Assembly: GCF_030816075.1 (NCBI RefSeq)
Contig: NZ_JAUSXO010000001.1
Location: 1,426,001 to 1,490,000, forward strand
Length of the DNA stretch: 64,000 nt
Source of the DNA: Arthrobacter agilis
GTDB taxonomy: Bacteria > Actinomycetota > Actinomycetes > Actinomycetales > Micrococcaceae
Direction of reading: 5' to 3'
Shown here: piece after piece, positions 34,522 through 42,792 of the stretch
Numbering within the stretch: position 1 is the first letter of the stretch
How the letters are laid out: the number at the start of each line of letters is the position of its first letter
Notes under the pieces: model-generated
What the model was told of the DNA's origin: nothing
What the model saw: the letters and a program-made list of their open reading frames with translations, nothing else
Databases searched by the model: none
Program-made: the position numbers and the translations under genes

Positions 34522-36909
34522 ATGAGCACGGCCACGACGGACGCCCAGCAGGCAGGCGCGCACGCCGCGGACAGCCATGACCTCATCCGGGTCCAGGGCG
34601 CGCGGGAGAACAATCTCAAGGACATCACGATCGACATCCCGAAGCGCCGGCTGTCGGTCTTCACCGGCGTCTCCGGGTCCGGGAAGAGCTCCCTCGTGTT
34701 CGACACGATCGCCGCGGAGTCGCAGCGCATGATCAACGAGACGTACAGCGCGTTCGTGCAGGGTTTCATGCCGACACTGGCACGGCCCGAGGTGGACGTC
34801 CTGGAGGGGCTGACGACGGCGATCATCGTGGACCAGGAGCGCATGGGCGCCAATCCACGCTCCACCGTCGGTACGGCGACGGATGTCAACGCGATGCTGA
34901 GGATCGTCTTCTCACGCCTCGGGCAGCCGCAGATCGGCTCCCCGCAGGCCTTCTCGTTCAATGTCGCGTCGATCAGCGGAGCGGGTGCCGTCACGATGGA
35001 ACGCGGCGGCACCACGGTCAAGGAACGCCGCAGCTTCACCGTCACCGGCGGCATGTGCCCGCGGTGCGAGGGCATGGGTTCCGTGACCGACATGGACCTC
35101 ACGCAGCTCTACGACGACTCGAAATCGCTGAATGCAGGAGCACTGACCATCCCCGGGTACAGCATGGAGGGCTGGTACGGGCGGATCTACAGCGCCACCG
35201 GCTTCTTCGACGCGGACAAGCCCATCCGCGAGTTCACGAAGCGCGAGCTGCAGGACCTGCTCTACAAGGAGCCCACCAAGATCAAGGTCGACGGCATCAA
35301 CATCACCTACGAGGGTCTGATCCCCAAGATCCAGAAGTCCATGCTCTCCAAGGACCGTGAGGCGATGCAGCCGCACATCCGAGCCTTCGTGGACCGGGCG
35401 GTCACCTTCACCGCCTGCCCCGAGTGCGACGGGACGCGCCTCAGCGCGGCGGCACGGTCCTCGAGGATCGACGGCGTCAGCATCGCGGACGCATGCATGA
35501 TGCAGATCAGCGACCTGGCGGTCTGGGTCCGTGGGCTCGACGAGCCGTCGGTGGCACCGCTGCTGGCCGCGCTGGGGGAGACCCTGGACTCCTTCGTCGA
35601 GATCGGCCTCGGCTACCTCAGCCTCGACCGCCCGTCCGGCACCCTCTCCGGAGGCGAGTCCCAGCGGACCAAGATGATCCGGCACCTCGGCTCGTCCCTG
35701 ACGGACATCACCTACGTCTTCGACGAACCGACCATCGGCCTGCACCCGCACGACATCCAGCGCATGAACGACCTGCTGCTGCGCCTGCGCGACAAGGGCA
35801 ACACCGTCCTCGTGGTGGAGCACAAGCCCGAGATGATCGCGATCGCCGACCACGTCGTCGACCTCGGCCCGGGCGCGGGGACCGCAGGCGGCACGGTGTG
35901 CTTCGAAGGCTCCGTGGAGGGCCTGCGGCGCAGCGGCACCCTCACCGGAAGGCACCTCGACGACCGGGCGGCCCTGAAGGCCACGGTGCGCCCCCGCCAG
36001 GGGGAGCTGGAGATCAGGGGAGCCACCTCCCACAACGTCCGCGACGTCGACGTGGACATCCCCCTCGGCGTGCTGTGCGTGATCACCGGGGTAGCCGGCT
36101 CGGGCAAGAGCTCCCTCATCCACGGCTCCGTGTCCGGCCGCGACGGCGTGGTCTCGGTGGACCAGACCGCCATCAAGGGCTCACGCCGCAGCAACCCGGC
36201 GACCTACACCGGGATGCTCGAACCCATCCGCAAGGCCTTCGCGAAGGCCAACGGCGTCAAGCCGGCCCTGTTCAGTGCCAACTCGGAGGGGGCGTGCCCC
36301 ACCTGCAACGGCGCGGGCGTCATCTTCACGGATCTCGCCATGATGGCCGGCGTCGCCACGACCTGCGAGGTCTGCGGCGGCAAGCGGTTCCTGGCCGAGG
36401 TGCTCGAGTACACGCTCGGCGGCAAGGACATCAGCGAGGTCCTCGCGATGCCCGTCACCGAAGCCACCGCATTCTTCGCGGCGGGGGAGTCCAGGGTGCC
36501 CGCCGCCCACGCGATCCTCAGCCAGTTGTCCGACGTCGGCCTCGGGTACCTGAGCCTCGGGCAGCCCCTGACCACGCTGTCCGGCGGCGAGCGCCAGCGC
36601 CTCAAGCTCGCCACGCACATGGGCGAGAAGGGCGGCATCCTGGTGCTCGACGAGCCCACCGCAGGGCTGCATCTCGCCGACGTCGAGAACCTGCTCGGCC
36701 TGCTGGACCGCCTGGTCGACGCCGGCAAGTCGGTACTGGTCATCGAGCACCACCAGGCCGTCATGGCTCACGCGGACTGGATCGTCGACATCGGACCGGG
36801 CGCGGGGCACGACGGCGGCAAGGTCATCTTCGAGGGCACGCCGGCGGACCTCGTCGCCTCACGCTCGACCCTGACGGGCCGGCACCTGGCGGAGTACGTG
36901 GGCGCCTGA
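34522..36909 (+). CDS. UvrA-like ABC ATPase (class II UvrA type)
   Basis: 795 residues, shorter than the ~950 of housekeeping UvrA. Two ABC modules: Walker A GVSGSGKSS (~residue 55) and GVAGSGKSS (~531), signatures LSGGESQR and LSGGERQR, and Walker B VFDEPTIGLHP and VLDEPTAGLHL. Zinc-type Cys pairs are CPRCEGMG/CPECDG and CPTCNGAG/CEVCGG. The UvrB-binding part that follows the first Walker A in UvrA appears reduced. Class II proteins are non-essential, with links to DNA-damaging drug or antibiotic tolerance; the role here is unknown. ATG 34522 has GGATGGAGG before it. Confidence 0.88.
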   Translation: MSTATTDAQQAGAHAADSHDLIRVQGARENNLKDITIDIPKRRLSVFTGVSGSGKSSLVFDTIAAESQRMINETYSAFVQGFMPTLARPEVDVLEGLTTAIIVDQERMGANPRSTVGTATDVNAMLRIVFSRLGQPQIGSPQAFSFNVASISGAGAVTMERGGTTVKERRSFTVTGGMCPRCEGMGSVTDMDLTQLYDDSKSLNAGALTIPGYSMEGWYGRIYSATGFFDADKPIREFTKRELQDLLYKEPTKIKVDGINITYEGLIPKIQKSMLSKDREAMQPHIRAFVDRAVTFTACPECDGTRLSAAARSSRIDGVSIADACMMQISDLAVWVRGLDEPSVAPLLAALGETLDSFVEIGLGYLSLDRPSGTLSGGESQRTKMIRHLGSSLTDITYVFDEPTIGLHPHDIQRMNDLLLRLRDKGNTVLVVEHKPEMIAIADHVVDLGPGAGTAGGTVCFEGSVEGLRRSGTLTGRHLDDRAALKATVRPRQGELEIRGATSHNVRDVDVDIPLGVLCVITGVAGSGKSSLIHGSVSGRDGVVSVDQTAIKGSRRSNPATYTGMLEPIRKAFAKANGVKPALFSANSEGACPTCNGAGVIFTDLAMMAGVATTCEVCGGKRFLAEVLEYTLGGKDISEVLAMPVTEATAFFAAGESRVPAAHAILSQLSDVGLGYLSLGQPLTTLSGGERQRLKLATHMGEKGGILVLDEPTAGLHLADVENLLGLLDRLVDAGKSVLVIEHHQAVMAHADWIVDIGPGAGHDGGKVIFEGTPADLVASRSTLTGRHLAEYVGA

Positions 36910-37017
36910 GCGCTCGCGGCGCTACGTCGGGCGCCGTCGGCGGTGGAGGTGCGTGCCCTGCTCGTCGTCGCCGGCATCGGCGCACGCCCCGCGCACCGTG
37001 CGGACCTTCATGCCGCG

Positions 37018-38226
37018 CTAGGAAGCAACGAAGGCGCCGAGTGCGGTCAGGAGGCGGTCGACGTCGTCGTCGCTGTTGTACGGTGCCAGGCCGATCCGCA
37101 GGGCGGCGCTGTCCTCGAGATCGAGGCGACGGAAGGCTTCGTACGCGTAGAACGAGCCGGCCGGCGCGAGAATGTTCCGAGCCGCGAGGAACCGGTAGGC
37201 GTCCGCGGAGGACCGGCCCGGGAACGTCACCAGCAGTGTCGGTGTCCGGTCCTGGGCCTTGGAGTGCCGCGCGACGGCGTCGCCCAGGTCGGCCAGCCCT
37301 GCCTCGATCCGGGAGCGCAGTGCGTGCTCGTACCCGTCGACCGCATGGGCGGATGCAAGGAGGCGCCCACGCCGGCCGGTCCCGGCGCCGGGTGCGATCG
37401 CGGCGAGGAAATCCACGGCCGCCGTGGCACCGGCCATGATCTCGTACGGGAGGGTACCGAACTCGAACCGCTCAGGAACGTCGTTCGTGGACGGCAGCAG
37501 CTTGTCCGGCTGCAGGGATTCCAGCAGCTCCGGGTCGGCCACGAGAGCACCGCAGTGCGGCCCGAGGAATTTGTAGGGCGAGCAGGCGAAGAAGTCAGCT
37601 CCCAGCGCCTTCACGTCGACCGCGGCGTGGGCGGTGTAGTGCACCCCGTCCACATAGACCAGTGCGCCGACCAGGTGCGCGGCATCGGCGATGCCGCGCA
37701 CCGGCGGTTTCGTGCCGAGCAGGTTCGACGCGGCGGTGATGGCCACCAGCTTCGTGCGCTCCGTGATCGCGGTTGCGACGGACGCCTCGTCGATCTCCGT
37801 GGTGTCCGGGTCGAAATCGATCCAGCGCACGGTGGCGTCGGCCGCGGCGGCTGCTTGCAGCCAGGGGCGGATATTCGAGTCATGATCCAGGCGTGACACC
37901 ACGACCTCGTCGCCCGGCTGCCAGGTCTTGGCGAGGTGGCGGGAGAAGTCGTAGGTGAGCTGCGTGGCGCTTCGCCCGTAGACGACACCGCGGGGATGCG
38001 CCCCCAGCAGGTCGGCCATCGCCTCCCGGAATCCGCCGACCGCCGCTTCGGCGTTCCTCTCCGAGCCCATACCGGAGCCGCGGTTGGACAGCGGCCCGGT
38101 GATGGCGTCGGCGATCGCGGTTCCCACCACGGTGGGGACCTGCGTTCCGCCGGGGCCGTCGAAGTAGGCGGTACCGGTGAGCAGGGCGGGGAAGTGCGCG
38201 CGGAAGGCCTCGATGTCCAGGGTCAT
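37018..38226 (-). CDS. cysteine desulfurase-like PLP enzyme (aminotransferase class V)
   Basis: 402 residues. Fold type I PLP enzyme: FDGPGGTQVPTVVGTAIADA, YGRSATQLTYDFSRHLA, DHDSNIRPWLQAA, AASNLLGTKPPV, VDGVHYTAHAAVDVKALGADFFACSPYKFLGPHCG with the Schiff-base Lys, and a C-terminal small domain (LRIGLAPYNSDDDVDRLL). It matches the cysteine desulfurase-like subfamily that stands apart from IscS/SufS. No Fe-S partner gene is nearby. The mobilised substrate is uncertain. CACAGT six bases before ATG 38226 is a weak candidate for a leaderless promoter. Confidence 0.88.
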   Translation of the reverse strand: MTLDIEAFRAHFPALLTGTAYFDGPGGTQVPTVVGTAIADAITGPLSNRGSGMGSERNAEAAVGGFREAMADLLGAHPRGVVYGRSATQLTYDFSRHLAKTWQPGDEVVVSRLDHDSNIRPWLQAAAAADATVRWIDFDPDTTEIDEASVATAITERTKLVAITAASNLLGTKPPVRGIADAAHLVGALVYVDGVHYTAHAAVDVKALGADFFACSPYKFLGPHCGALVADPELLESLQPDKLLPSTNDVPERFEFGTLPYEIMAGATAAVDFLAAIAPGAGTGRRGRLLASAHAVDGYEHALRSRIEAGLADLGDAVARHSKAQDRTPTLLVTFPGRSSADAYRFLAARNILAPAGSFYAYEAFRRLDLEDSAALRIGLAPYNSDDDVDRLLTALGAFVAS

Positions 38227-38389
38227 GTCGCTACTGTGTCAGGTGAGCGCCGCTACGGGAACCATCGCGGGCGAGAGCCATCCCCATGCTCGCCATTCCT
38301 CCCATCCGGGAACCCTCGTCCCGATCGGCCGGGAACGGGCCGCCGGGCAATTCGTACCGAACCACCAGGAACGCGACGGGTGCACGAGA

Positions 38390-38427
38390 AGGAGCTGCCT
38401 GCGGGAGATCTCCCGCAGGCAGCTCCT
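38390..38427 (-). terminator. 38-bp perfect palindrome, terminator of csbD
   Basis: AGGAGCTGCCTGCGGGAGA (38390-38408) is followed at once by its exact reverse complement (38409-38427). On the minus strand the stem lies 13 bases after the csbD stop and is followed by TTCTCG, so it should end the csbD transcript. As DNA it is a full palindrome around AGATCT. Confidence 0.75.
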
Positions 38428-38439
38428 GACGGGGGAGGT

Positions 38440-38613
38440 CTACTTCCTGAAGGCGTCCTTGACGTCCTCGCCGGCGCTCTTCACGTCCGCCTCGACCTGG
38501 TCGGACTTGCCCTCGGCCTGGAGCCGTTCGTTGTCGGTGGCCTTACCGACGCCCTCCTTGACCTTGCCGGCGGCCTTCCCGGTCGCATTCCTGATCTTGT
38601 CGTCCAGTCCCAT
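38440..38613 (-). CDS. CsbD family stress-response protein
   Basis: 57 residues, the typical CsbD pattern: MGLDDKIRNATGKAAGKVKEG, then DNERLQAEGKSDQ and a Lys/Asp-rich end (VKSAGEDVKDAFRK). CsbD proteins are small, hydrophilic, highly expressed general-stress proteins of unknown mechanism. GAGGAGAA lies before ATG 38613. It follows the AmaP gene by 64 bases with a hairpin between them and is closed by a perfect palindrome, so it may be made both from the upstream stress operon and from its own promoter. Confidence 0.93.
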   Translation of the reverse strand: MGLDDKIRNATGKAAGKVKEGVGKATDNERLQAEGKSDQVEADVKSAGEDVKDAFRK

Positions 38614-38648
38614 GGCGTTCTCCTCTGCTGGGTCGTGCTTTCCGATGA

Positions 38649-38671
38649 CCGGCCGACTGGTTGTCGGCCGG
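38649..38671 (-). terminator. hairpin between the AmaP-like gene and csbD
   Basis: CCGGCCGAC-TGGTT-GTCGGCCGG, a nine-pair perfect stem with a five-base loop, seven bases after the AmaP-like stop codon on the minus strand. No T-run follows. It may partly end the Asp23-cluster transcript or protect the csbD message. Confidence 0.5.
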
Positions 38672-38677
38672 GGTCTG

Positions 38678-39295
38678 TCAGGCGCTGAGCGCGTCGGCCC
38701 TGAAGGTGACCGAGGTGTCCTTCTTCGGCTCGGTCCTGATATCCACCTCGATCGCCAGGGCCGCCGGCCGCTGACCGAGCGCGTCGCGCACGTCGTTCGT
38801 GATGCGGTGCTCGACGTCAGCGAGAACACTCGGGATGTCTGCGTGGGAGGAGGCCGTGACGCGAACCGTGATGTCCGGCGTCCGGGATGACCCACGGACG
38901 ACGGTCCTTGCGCCGGTCACGTCGTCGAGCTCCGCGACGCGGTCACTGATCGCGTCCTCGAGGAGGGTGGGTTTCAGGACGGTCAGCCCCTTGGTGTCCG
39001 GGTCTTCGATCTTCAGGGTCGACGCGCCGTGCTTGCGCGGTACCTGTGCCAGTAGCCAGAGAAGGGCGAGGATGCCGAGCATGGCTCCGCCGGCGATGAG
39101 CGCGATGGAGAGCACATCCGTCGGGGCGGTCAGCGTGAGCACCGGCTGGTCGCTTGCCGGTGCCCGTAGGTCACCGACGGCCGGCACTTGGAGCAGGCCG
39201 AACCCGATGGCCGTGGCCAGGGCCCCCGCGGTGAAGAGGATGACGCCGATGATGGTGAGCCAGACGCGGTTGAGGCGTCCTGCGGTATGTCGCAT
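38678..39295 (-). CDS. AmaP-like membrane anchor of the Asp23 system
   Basis: 205 residues. Two hydrophobic segments (LTIIGVILFTAGALATAIGFGLL, ~13-35; VLSIALIAGGAMLGILALLWLLAQV, ~62-86) flank a short outer loop. A cytoplasmic Asp23-like domain follows (ITVRVTASSHADIPSVLADVEHRITNDVRDALGQRPAALAIEVDI). This is the layout of AmaP, which tethers Asp23 to the membrane in Staphylococcus. It is the penultimate gene of a minus-strand run (Asp23, small membrane protein, Asp23, DUF6286, AmaP, CsbD) with gaps below 100 bases. ATG 39295 has GGACCCACC upstream. Confidence 0.8.
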   Translation of the reverse strand: MRHTAGRLNRVWLTIIGVILFTAGALATAIGFGLLQVPAVGDLRAPASDQPVLTLTAPTDVLSIALIAGGAMLGILALLWLLAQVPRKHGASTLKIEDPDTKGLTVLKPTLLEDAISDRVAELDDVTGARTVVRGSSRTPDITVRVTASSHADIPSVLADVEHRITNDVRDALGQRPAALAIEVDIRTEPKKDTSVTFRADALSA

Positions 39296-39303
39296 GGTGG
39301 GTC

Positions 39304-39837
39304 CTAGTCCTTGTGGGCGGTGACACTCACCGAGGCGCGAGGTGGGTGTGCGAGCTCGAGGGCGTCGATCCGCCGTTGCAGGGTGCGGGTGACGGTCGTC
39401 CTGAGGTCCCGATGCTCCGAGACGTAGGTCGCGACACGGGTGTCGGCCCTTCGATCGGTGACCGTGGCCCGGGCGGCATCGACGCCATCGATGGACGTGG
39501 CGGTGTCGGCCAGGAGGACCTCGAGTGCCCGGTTCCTGAGCGCGGCCCGGGCCGTACCGCCATGCTCGAGGACGTGGGCGTCGTACCGGCCGGGAGTCAG
39601 GGCGATGAGGATCAGGAACAGCCCGGTCACCGCGGTGAGGATGGCCGCAACCAGCGTCGCCTGCGCGGACCAGGGCGCTCCTGTTGCCGCCAAGGCCGCG
39701 TCGACGGCGCGGGTGTCCCCCGAGAGGGCCGTGGATCCGGCCCACACGGCAGCCGTCGCAGCGGCCAGAAGCACGGCTGCGCAGATGATCGCAGGCATGC
39801 TTCGCGTCGGGCGCCTGCGGATCGTGGTGCTGCTCAT
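39304..39837 (-). CDS. DUF6286-like two-segment membrane protein
   Basis: 177 residues. Basic N-terminus, hydrophobic segments at ~16-34 (AIICAAVLLAAATAAVWAG) and ~60-80 (ATLVAAILTAVTGLFLILIAL), then a cytoplasmic domain that ends in RRIDALELAHPPRASVSVTAHKD. The arrangement resembles AmaP and fits DUF6286 proteins found in actinobacterial Asp23 clusters. The start overlaps the stop of the upstream Asp23 gene as ATGA (39834-39837), so the two are translationally coupled. Function is inferred only from context: membrane part of the Asp23 complex. Confidence 0.72.
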   Translation of the reverse strand: MSSTTIRRRPTRSMPAIICAAVLLAAATAAVWAGSTALSGDTRAVDAALAATGAPWSAQATLVAAILTAVTGLFLILIALTPGRYDAHVLEHGGTARAALRNRALEVLLADTATSIDGVDAARATVTDRRADTRVATYVSEHRDLRTTVTRTLQRRIDALELAHPPRASVSVTAHKD

Positions 39838-40283
39838 GCCAGGCTCCTGTAGGGTCGGTCGGCTCCCGTGACGAGGGCTTTGACGGTGATGTCGACGCGG
39901 CGTACGTGCAGGCCGGTCGACCGTGCAAGCGTTTCGGTGACGTGCCGGCGGATCTCCGTCGAGCGCGCAGCGATGTCCGACGGGAACGCGAGTGCGACGT
40001 CGAGCACCACGGAGATGGTCCGGCCGCTGAGCTGGACGGAGGCGTGCGGGCGATGCGGGGTGCCCCTGCGGCGCCCTACCCCGAGGACCCCGCCACCGGA
40101 TCCGCTCACGAAGGGAAGTTCGGACGCGCTCTGCGCGGCGAGCCTCTCCACGGTTCTTTCGGTGATGGTGAGCGTCCCCCGGGTGTCTGCGGCCGTCGGG
40201 GGCCGGTGGGATCGGCCGCTTGCGGCAGGGGCAGCGTGGGGGGCGGGTGGCTGTCCCACCCTCTCGGGCGTGATGGTGGCCAT
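39834..40283 (-). CDS. Asp23/Gls24 family envelope stress protein
   Basis: 149 residues. A Pro/Ala-rich ~35-residue tail precedes the Asp23 fold: GTLTITERTVERLAAQSASEL, then a Gly-rich loop, SVQLSGRTISVVLDVALAFPSDI, RRHVTETLARSTGLHVRRVDITVKAL. This alternation of strands and helices, with the V-T-G-L-x-V-x-x-V-x-I-x-V end, is diagnostic. Asp23 proteins form membrane-associated polymers that respond to cell-envelope stress. It is followed with a four-base overlap by the DUF6286-like gene. Confidence 0.85.
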   Translation of the reverse strand: MATITPERVGQPPAPHAAPAASGRSHRPPTAADTRGTLTITERTVERLAAQSASELPFVSGSGGGVLGVGRRRGTPHRPHASVQLSGRTISVVLDVALAFPSDIAARSTEIRRHVTETLARSTGLHVRRVDITVKALVTGADRPYRSLA

Positions 40284-40286
40284 GGG

Positions 40287-40469
40287 TTAGCTACTCCGGC
40301 TGCCGGAGCCCGAGAGGTCCTGCAGAGTCAGTTTGCCGTCCAGGAAACGGCCGACTGCCAGGCCGGCAGTCGCGAACAGGATGACGGCGAGGAATTCCAG
40401 GAAACCCCCGAAGATCGCCGCGAAGCCGAGAAGGAGTCCCACGAAGAGACCGGTGGTGCTGCGTGACAT
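40287..40469 (-). CDS. DUF2273-like small membrane protein
   Basis: 60 residues, mostly two closely spaced membrane helices (LFVGLLLGFAAIFGGFLEFLAVILFATAGLAVGRFLDG) followed by a short Ser-rich tail. The pattern resembles DUF2273, the small membrane protein encoded between amaP and asp23 in firmicutes. It sits three bases before the next Asp23 gene and 90 bases after the first, inside the minus-strand cluster. Confidence 0.72.
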   Translation of the reverse strand: MSRSTTGLFVGLLLGFAAIFGGFLEFLAVILFATAGLAVGRFLDGKLTLQDLSGSGSRSS

Positions 40470-40559
40470 GACAGATTCCTAAGAAGTGGTGGGAGTGGGG
40501 CGGGTGCCAGCCCAGAGCGGAAGGAATGGGCTCTGGACCGGCGGTGGGGAGGACGTCGC

Positions 40560-41099
40560 CTACTCGAGTTCCTTGCCCGTCGAGGACGTCTTCGCGCCGT
40601 TCGATGAGTCATCCGAATCGTCGTCCGTGGGCAGGTGCACGTCGGACGCGGTCACGTTGACCTCGATGACCTCCAGCCCCGTCGCCCGTTCCACGGCGCT
40701 GATGATGTTCCTGCGGATGTTGTTGCTGACGTCGACGATCGACGCGCCGTACTCGACGACGACCGTGACATCGATGGCGGTCTGCTTCTCGCCCTTCTCG
40801 ATGCTGACGCCCCCCGAGGCGTTGGTCTGCGATCCCGGGATCCGCTCGGCGATCTGGTCGAAGGCCCGACGGGCGGCGTTCCCCATGGCATACACGCCGG
40901 GGACCTCGCGGGCCGAGATGCCGGCGATCTTCTGCACGACGGTATCGGCGATGGAGGTGTTGCCCTGGTCGGTCTGGAGGGGGCTCGCGGACCGGGAATC
41001 GTGGGTCCCGCGTGCCTGCTCCGCGCGCTGATCCCGGTCCTCGGGCGTTGCGGGGACTACCGCTACCCGGCGTGCTGCTGTGTTCTGGTCATCTGCCAT
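40560..41099 (-). CDS. Asp23/Gls24 family envelope stress protein, first gene of the cluster
   Basis: 179 residues. A hydrophilic ~48-residue N-tail, then TSIADTVVQKIAGISAREVPGVYAM, the family start; the strand pair TAIDVTVVVEYGASIVDVSNNI; RRNIISAVERATGLEVIEVNVTASDVHL; and an acidic tail (DDDSDDSSNGAK). It is the canonical Asp23 of the set. AGGAGT lies nine bases before ATG 41099. The promoter should lie in the 308-base gap shared with the sigma-factor gene, which points the other way. That arrangement suggests control of the cluster by this sigma factor, an inference from position. Confidence 0.88.
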   Translation of the reverse strand: MADDQNTAARRVAVVPATPEDRDQRAEQARGTHDSRSASPLQTDQGNTSIADTVVQKIAGISAREVPGVYAMGNAARRAFDQIAERIPGSQTNASGGVSIEKGEKQTAIDVTVVVEYGASIVDVSNNIRRNIISAVERATGLEVIEVNVTASDVHLPTDDDSDDSSNGAKTSSTGKELE

Positions 41100-41407
41100 A
41101 TCGGTCGGACTCCTACAGGTGGGGGATGGTGCCGTACACAGGTAAAGACGACGCCCTCGCCGATTCGTCACGCCGTCGGCCCAACTTTTTTTCGCGGCCT
41201 CTCCGGCCCGGATCCGGTGGCGGCGGTCCAGCGCTGCCAGGAGAGGGAGGCGCACGTCTCCTGGCGGTGGGGCCCGTGCGAACGCTCTCGTGACGATGGG
41301 AGCAGGGCGTGCCCGGTCGCCTATGCTGTCGATGTCGACGCGGGCCCATCCCGTCGATGGCTCGACGAACGGCATGTCGACGACACACGGTCCTGGCGGA
41401 AGGAGTC
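41100..41407. promoter_or_regulatory. divergent control region between the Asp23 cluster and the sigma-factor gene
   Basis: 308 bases without a gene. On the plus strand TATGCT (41322-41327) is a good -10 for the sigma gene, with no clear -35. Between it and ATG 41408 the word GTCGA or its complement recurs at ~41328, 41334, 41353, 41362 and 41376, including the inverted repeat CGTCGA-TGGC-TCGACG (41352-41367), a candidate operator or leader hairpin. A run of seven T (41184-41192 region) stands out from the high GC. No promoter for the minus-strand genes could be placed. Confidence 0.45.
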
Positions 41408-42205
41408 ATGGCGATGGATCCCACCCGTGATTCCGACGAGGCAGGTCCGCCGTTCGACGCCATGCCCGGCCCCGCCGAACGAGGAGAGATGCCCGGGCGA
41501 GGTCCGGCACTGGCGGAGCGACCGTCGGCACCCCTGTCGGATGAGCCGGCTGATGAGTCGGCGGATGAGTCGGCGGAGGTCCCTTTGGACGACCTCGATG
41601 AGGCGACGATCGTCTCCCGAGCGCAGGACGGTGACCTCGAAGCGTTCGAATGGCTCGTCACCACCTACCAGGGCGGAGTATTCCGGCTGGCGTTCAGGAT
41701 GCTGAGCGATCACGCGGAAGCCGAGGATGTCGTGCAGGAGACCTTCATCGCCGCCTGGCGCAACCTGCCGACGCTGTCCTCCCCACAGGCTTTCATCCCC
41801 TGGTTGTACCGATCCGCGACGAACAAGTGCTTCGACCTGCTGCGCAGCCGCCAACGACGGCCGAGCGACTCCGTCGCCTTCGACGACGAGAACAGCCCGG
41901 AGGGATCGGCAACGCCGGGGCACGGCTGGACGGGTGGGATCGGGGGACCGGCGAGGACGACCATCGCGTCGCGTACCACGCAGGACCCGGCACTGCACCA
42001 CGAGACGGAAGCGCAGATGCGGGCCCTGGCGGAGTTGCTGCAGACCGTCCCGGCCGGGGTGCGAGCCTGCTGGTTGCTGCGTGATGTCCACGAGTTCTCC
42101 TACGCTGAGATAGCAGCAATCGTGCAACTTCCCGAAAGTACCATCCGCGGACGGATCGCGCGGGCCAGACGGTTCCTCGCAGAAGGGATGCAACCATGGC
42201 GTTGA
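41408..42205 (+). CDS. ECF-type RNA polymerase sigma factor
   Basis: 265 residues. An acidic, probably disordered N-tail (~75 residues, with DEPADESADESAE repeats) precedes region 2 (LVTTYQGGVFRLAFRMLSDHAEAEDVVQETFIAAWRN) and an interdomain linker. Region 4 follows (LAELLQTVPAGVRACWLLRDVHEFSYAEIAAIVQLPESTIRGRIARARRFL), containing the -35-reading helix-turn-helix. No region 3, so it is of the ECF type. AGGAGT lies just before ATG 41408. The stop codon overlaps the next gene by ten bases, a coupling typical of sigma/anti-sigma pairs. Confidence 0.9.
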   Translation: MAMDPTRDSDEAGPPFDAMPGPAERGEMPGRGPALAERPSAPLSDEPADESADESAEVPLDDLDEATIVSRAQDGDLEAFEWLVTTYQGGVFRLAFRMLSDHAEAEDVVQETFIAAWRNLPTLSSPQAFIPWLYRSATNKCFDLLRSRQRRPSDSVAFDDENSPEGSATPGHGWTGGIGGPARTTIASRTTQDPALHHETEAQMRALAELLQTVPAGVRACWLLRDVHEFSYAEIAAIVQLPESTIRGRIARARRFLAEGMQPWR

Positions 42206-42792
42206 ATGAGGATCAGCCACGCCTGGGGTGCGGGCGGATCATCGACGACGTGTGGGCATCCATCGACCAGCCACCGACCGCTCACGAGCAGACGTGCCCC
42301 GACTGCCAGAGCGCACGCCTGGCACTCCATCATCTGGAGACGGTCACCGAGTCCCTGCGTGAGCGCGACCGGGACGACCCCGCCCTGCAGCCCGGGATCA
42401 GGGTCAAGGAAGCGATCATGATGGTGGCCCGGGCCGAGGTCCGGCGCAGCCGGCGGACACCTCTGGCCACCACTGCGCTGGGCGTCATCGACATCAGCGA
42501 GCAGGCTCTCAGCGGGCTCATCCGCTTCGCGGCCTCGACGCTTCCCGGTGTGCGTGCCCGCCGGTGCACGATCACCAGCACGCAGACCGCACCGCAGTCT
42601 GCGGCCGAGCCGGCCGCGGCGGTCGACGCCGAGAACGTACGCATCACACTGACCGTGGCCATCTCTTCCGGTGTGAGGATTCCTGCCACCATGGACCTGC
42701 TCCGCGAGCGGGTCAACGCCGTCGTGCAGGCGCAGACATCCATCACCATGCAGCAGATCGACATCATCGTGGAGGACCTCTATGACCTCTGA
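42196..42792 (+). CDS. zinc-type anti-sigma-like segment fused to an Asp23-like domain
   Basis: 198 residues. Residues 12-37 hold Cys12, His30, Cys34 and Cys37 in the H-x3-C-x2-C spacing of zinc-binding anti-sigma domains, within a short helical region (~1-70). Residues ~85-198 follow the Asp23/Gls24 pattern: GVIDISEQALSGLIRFAASTLPGV, VRITLTVAISSGVRIPATMDLL, VNAVVQAQTSITMQQIDIIVEDL. There is no membrane segment. The gene overlaps the sigma gene by ten bases and the next Asp23-like gene by eleven. Anti-sigma function is inferred from the Cys/His motif and coupling; the joining of the two domains is the notable point. Confidence 0.75.
   Translation: MALNEDQPRLGCGRIIDDVWASIDQPPTAHEQTCPDCQSARLALHHLETVTESLRERDRDDPALQPGIRVKEAIMMVARAEVRRSRRTPLATTALGVIDISEQALSGLIRFAASTLPGVRARRCTITSTQTAPQSAAEPAAAVDAENVRITLTVAISSGVRIPATMDLLRERVNAVVQAQTSITMQQIDIIVEDLYDL

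Noticed and set aside
41184-41192. T-run upstream of the sigma gene as a Rho-independent terminator
   Set aside because: The only preceding stem is GCCGA/TCGGC with a 12-base loop, too weak, and no transcript is known to end there.
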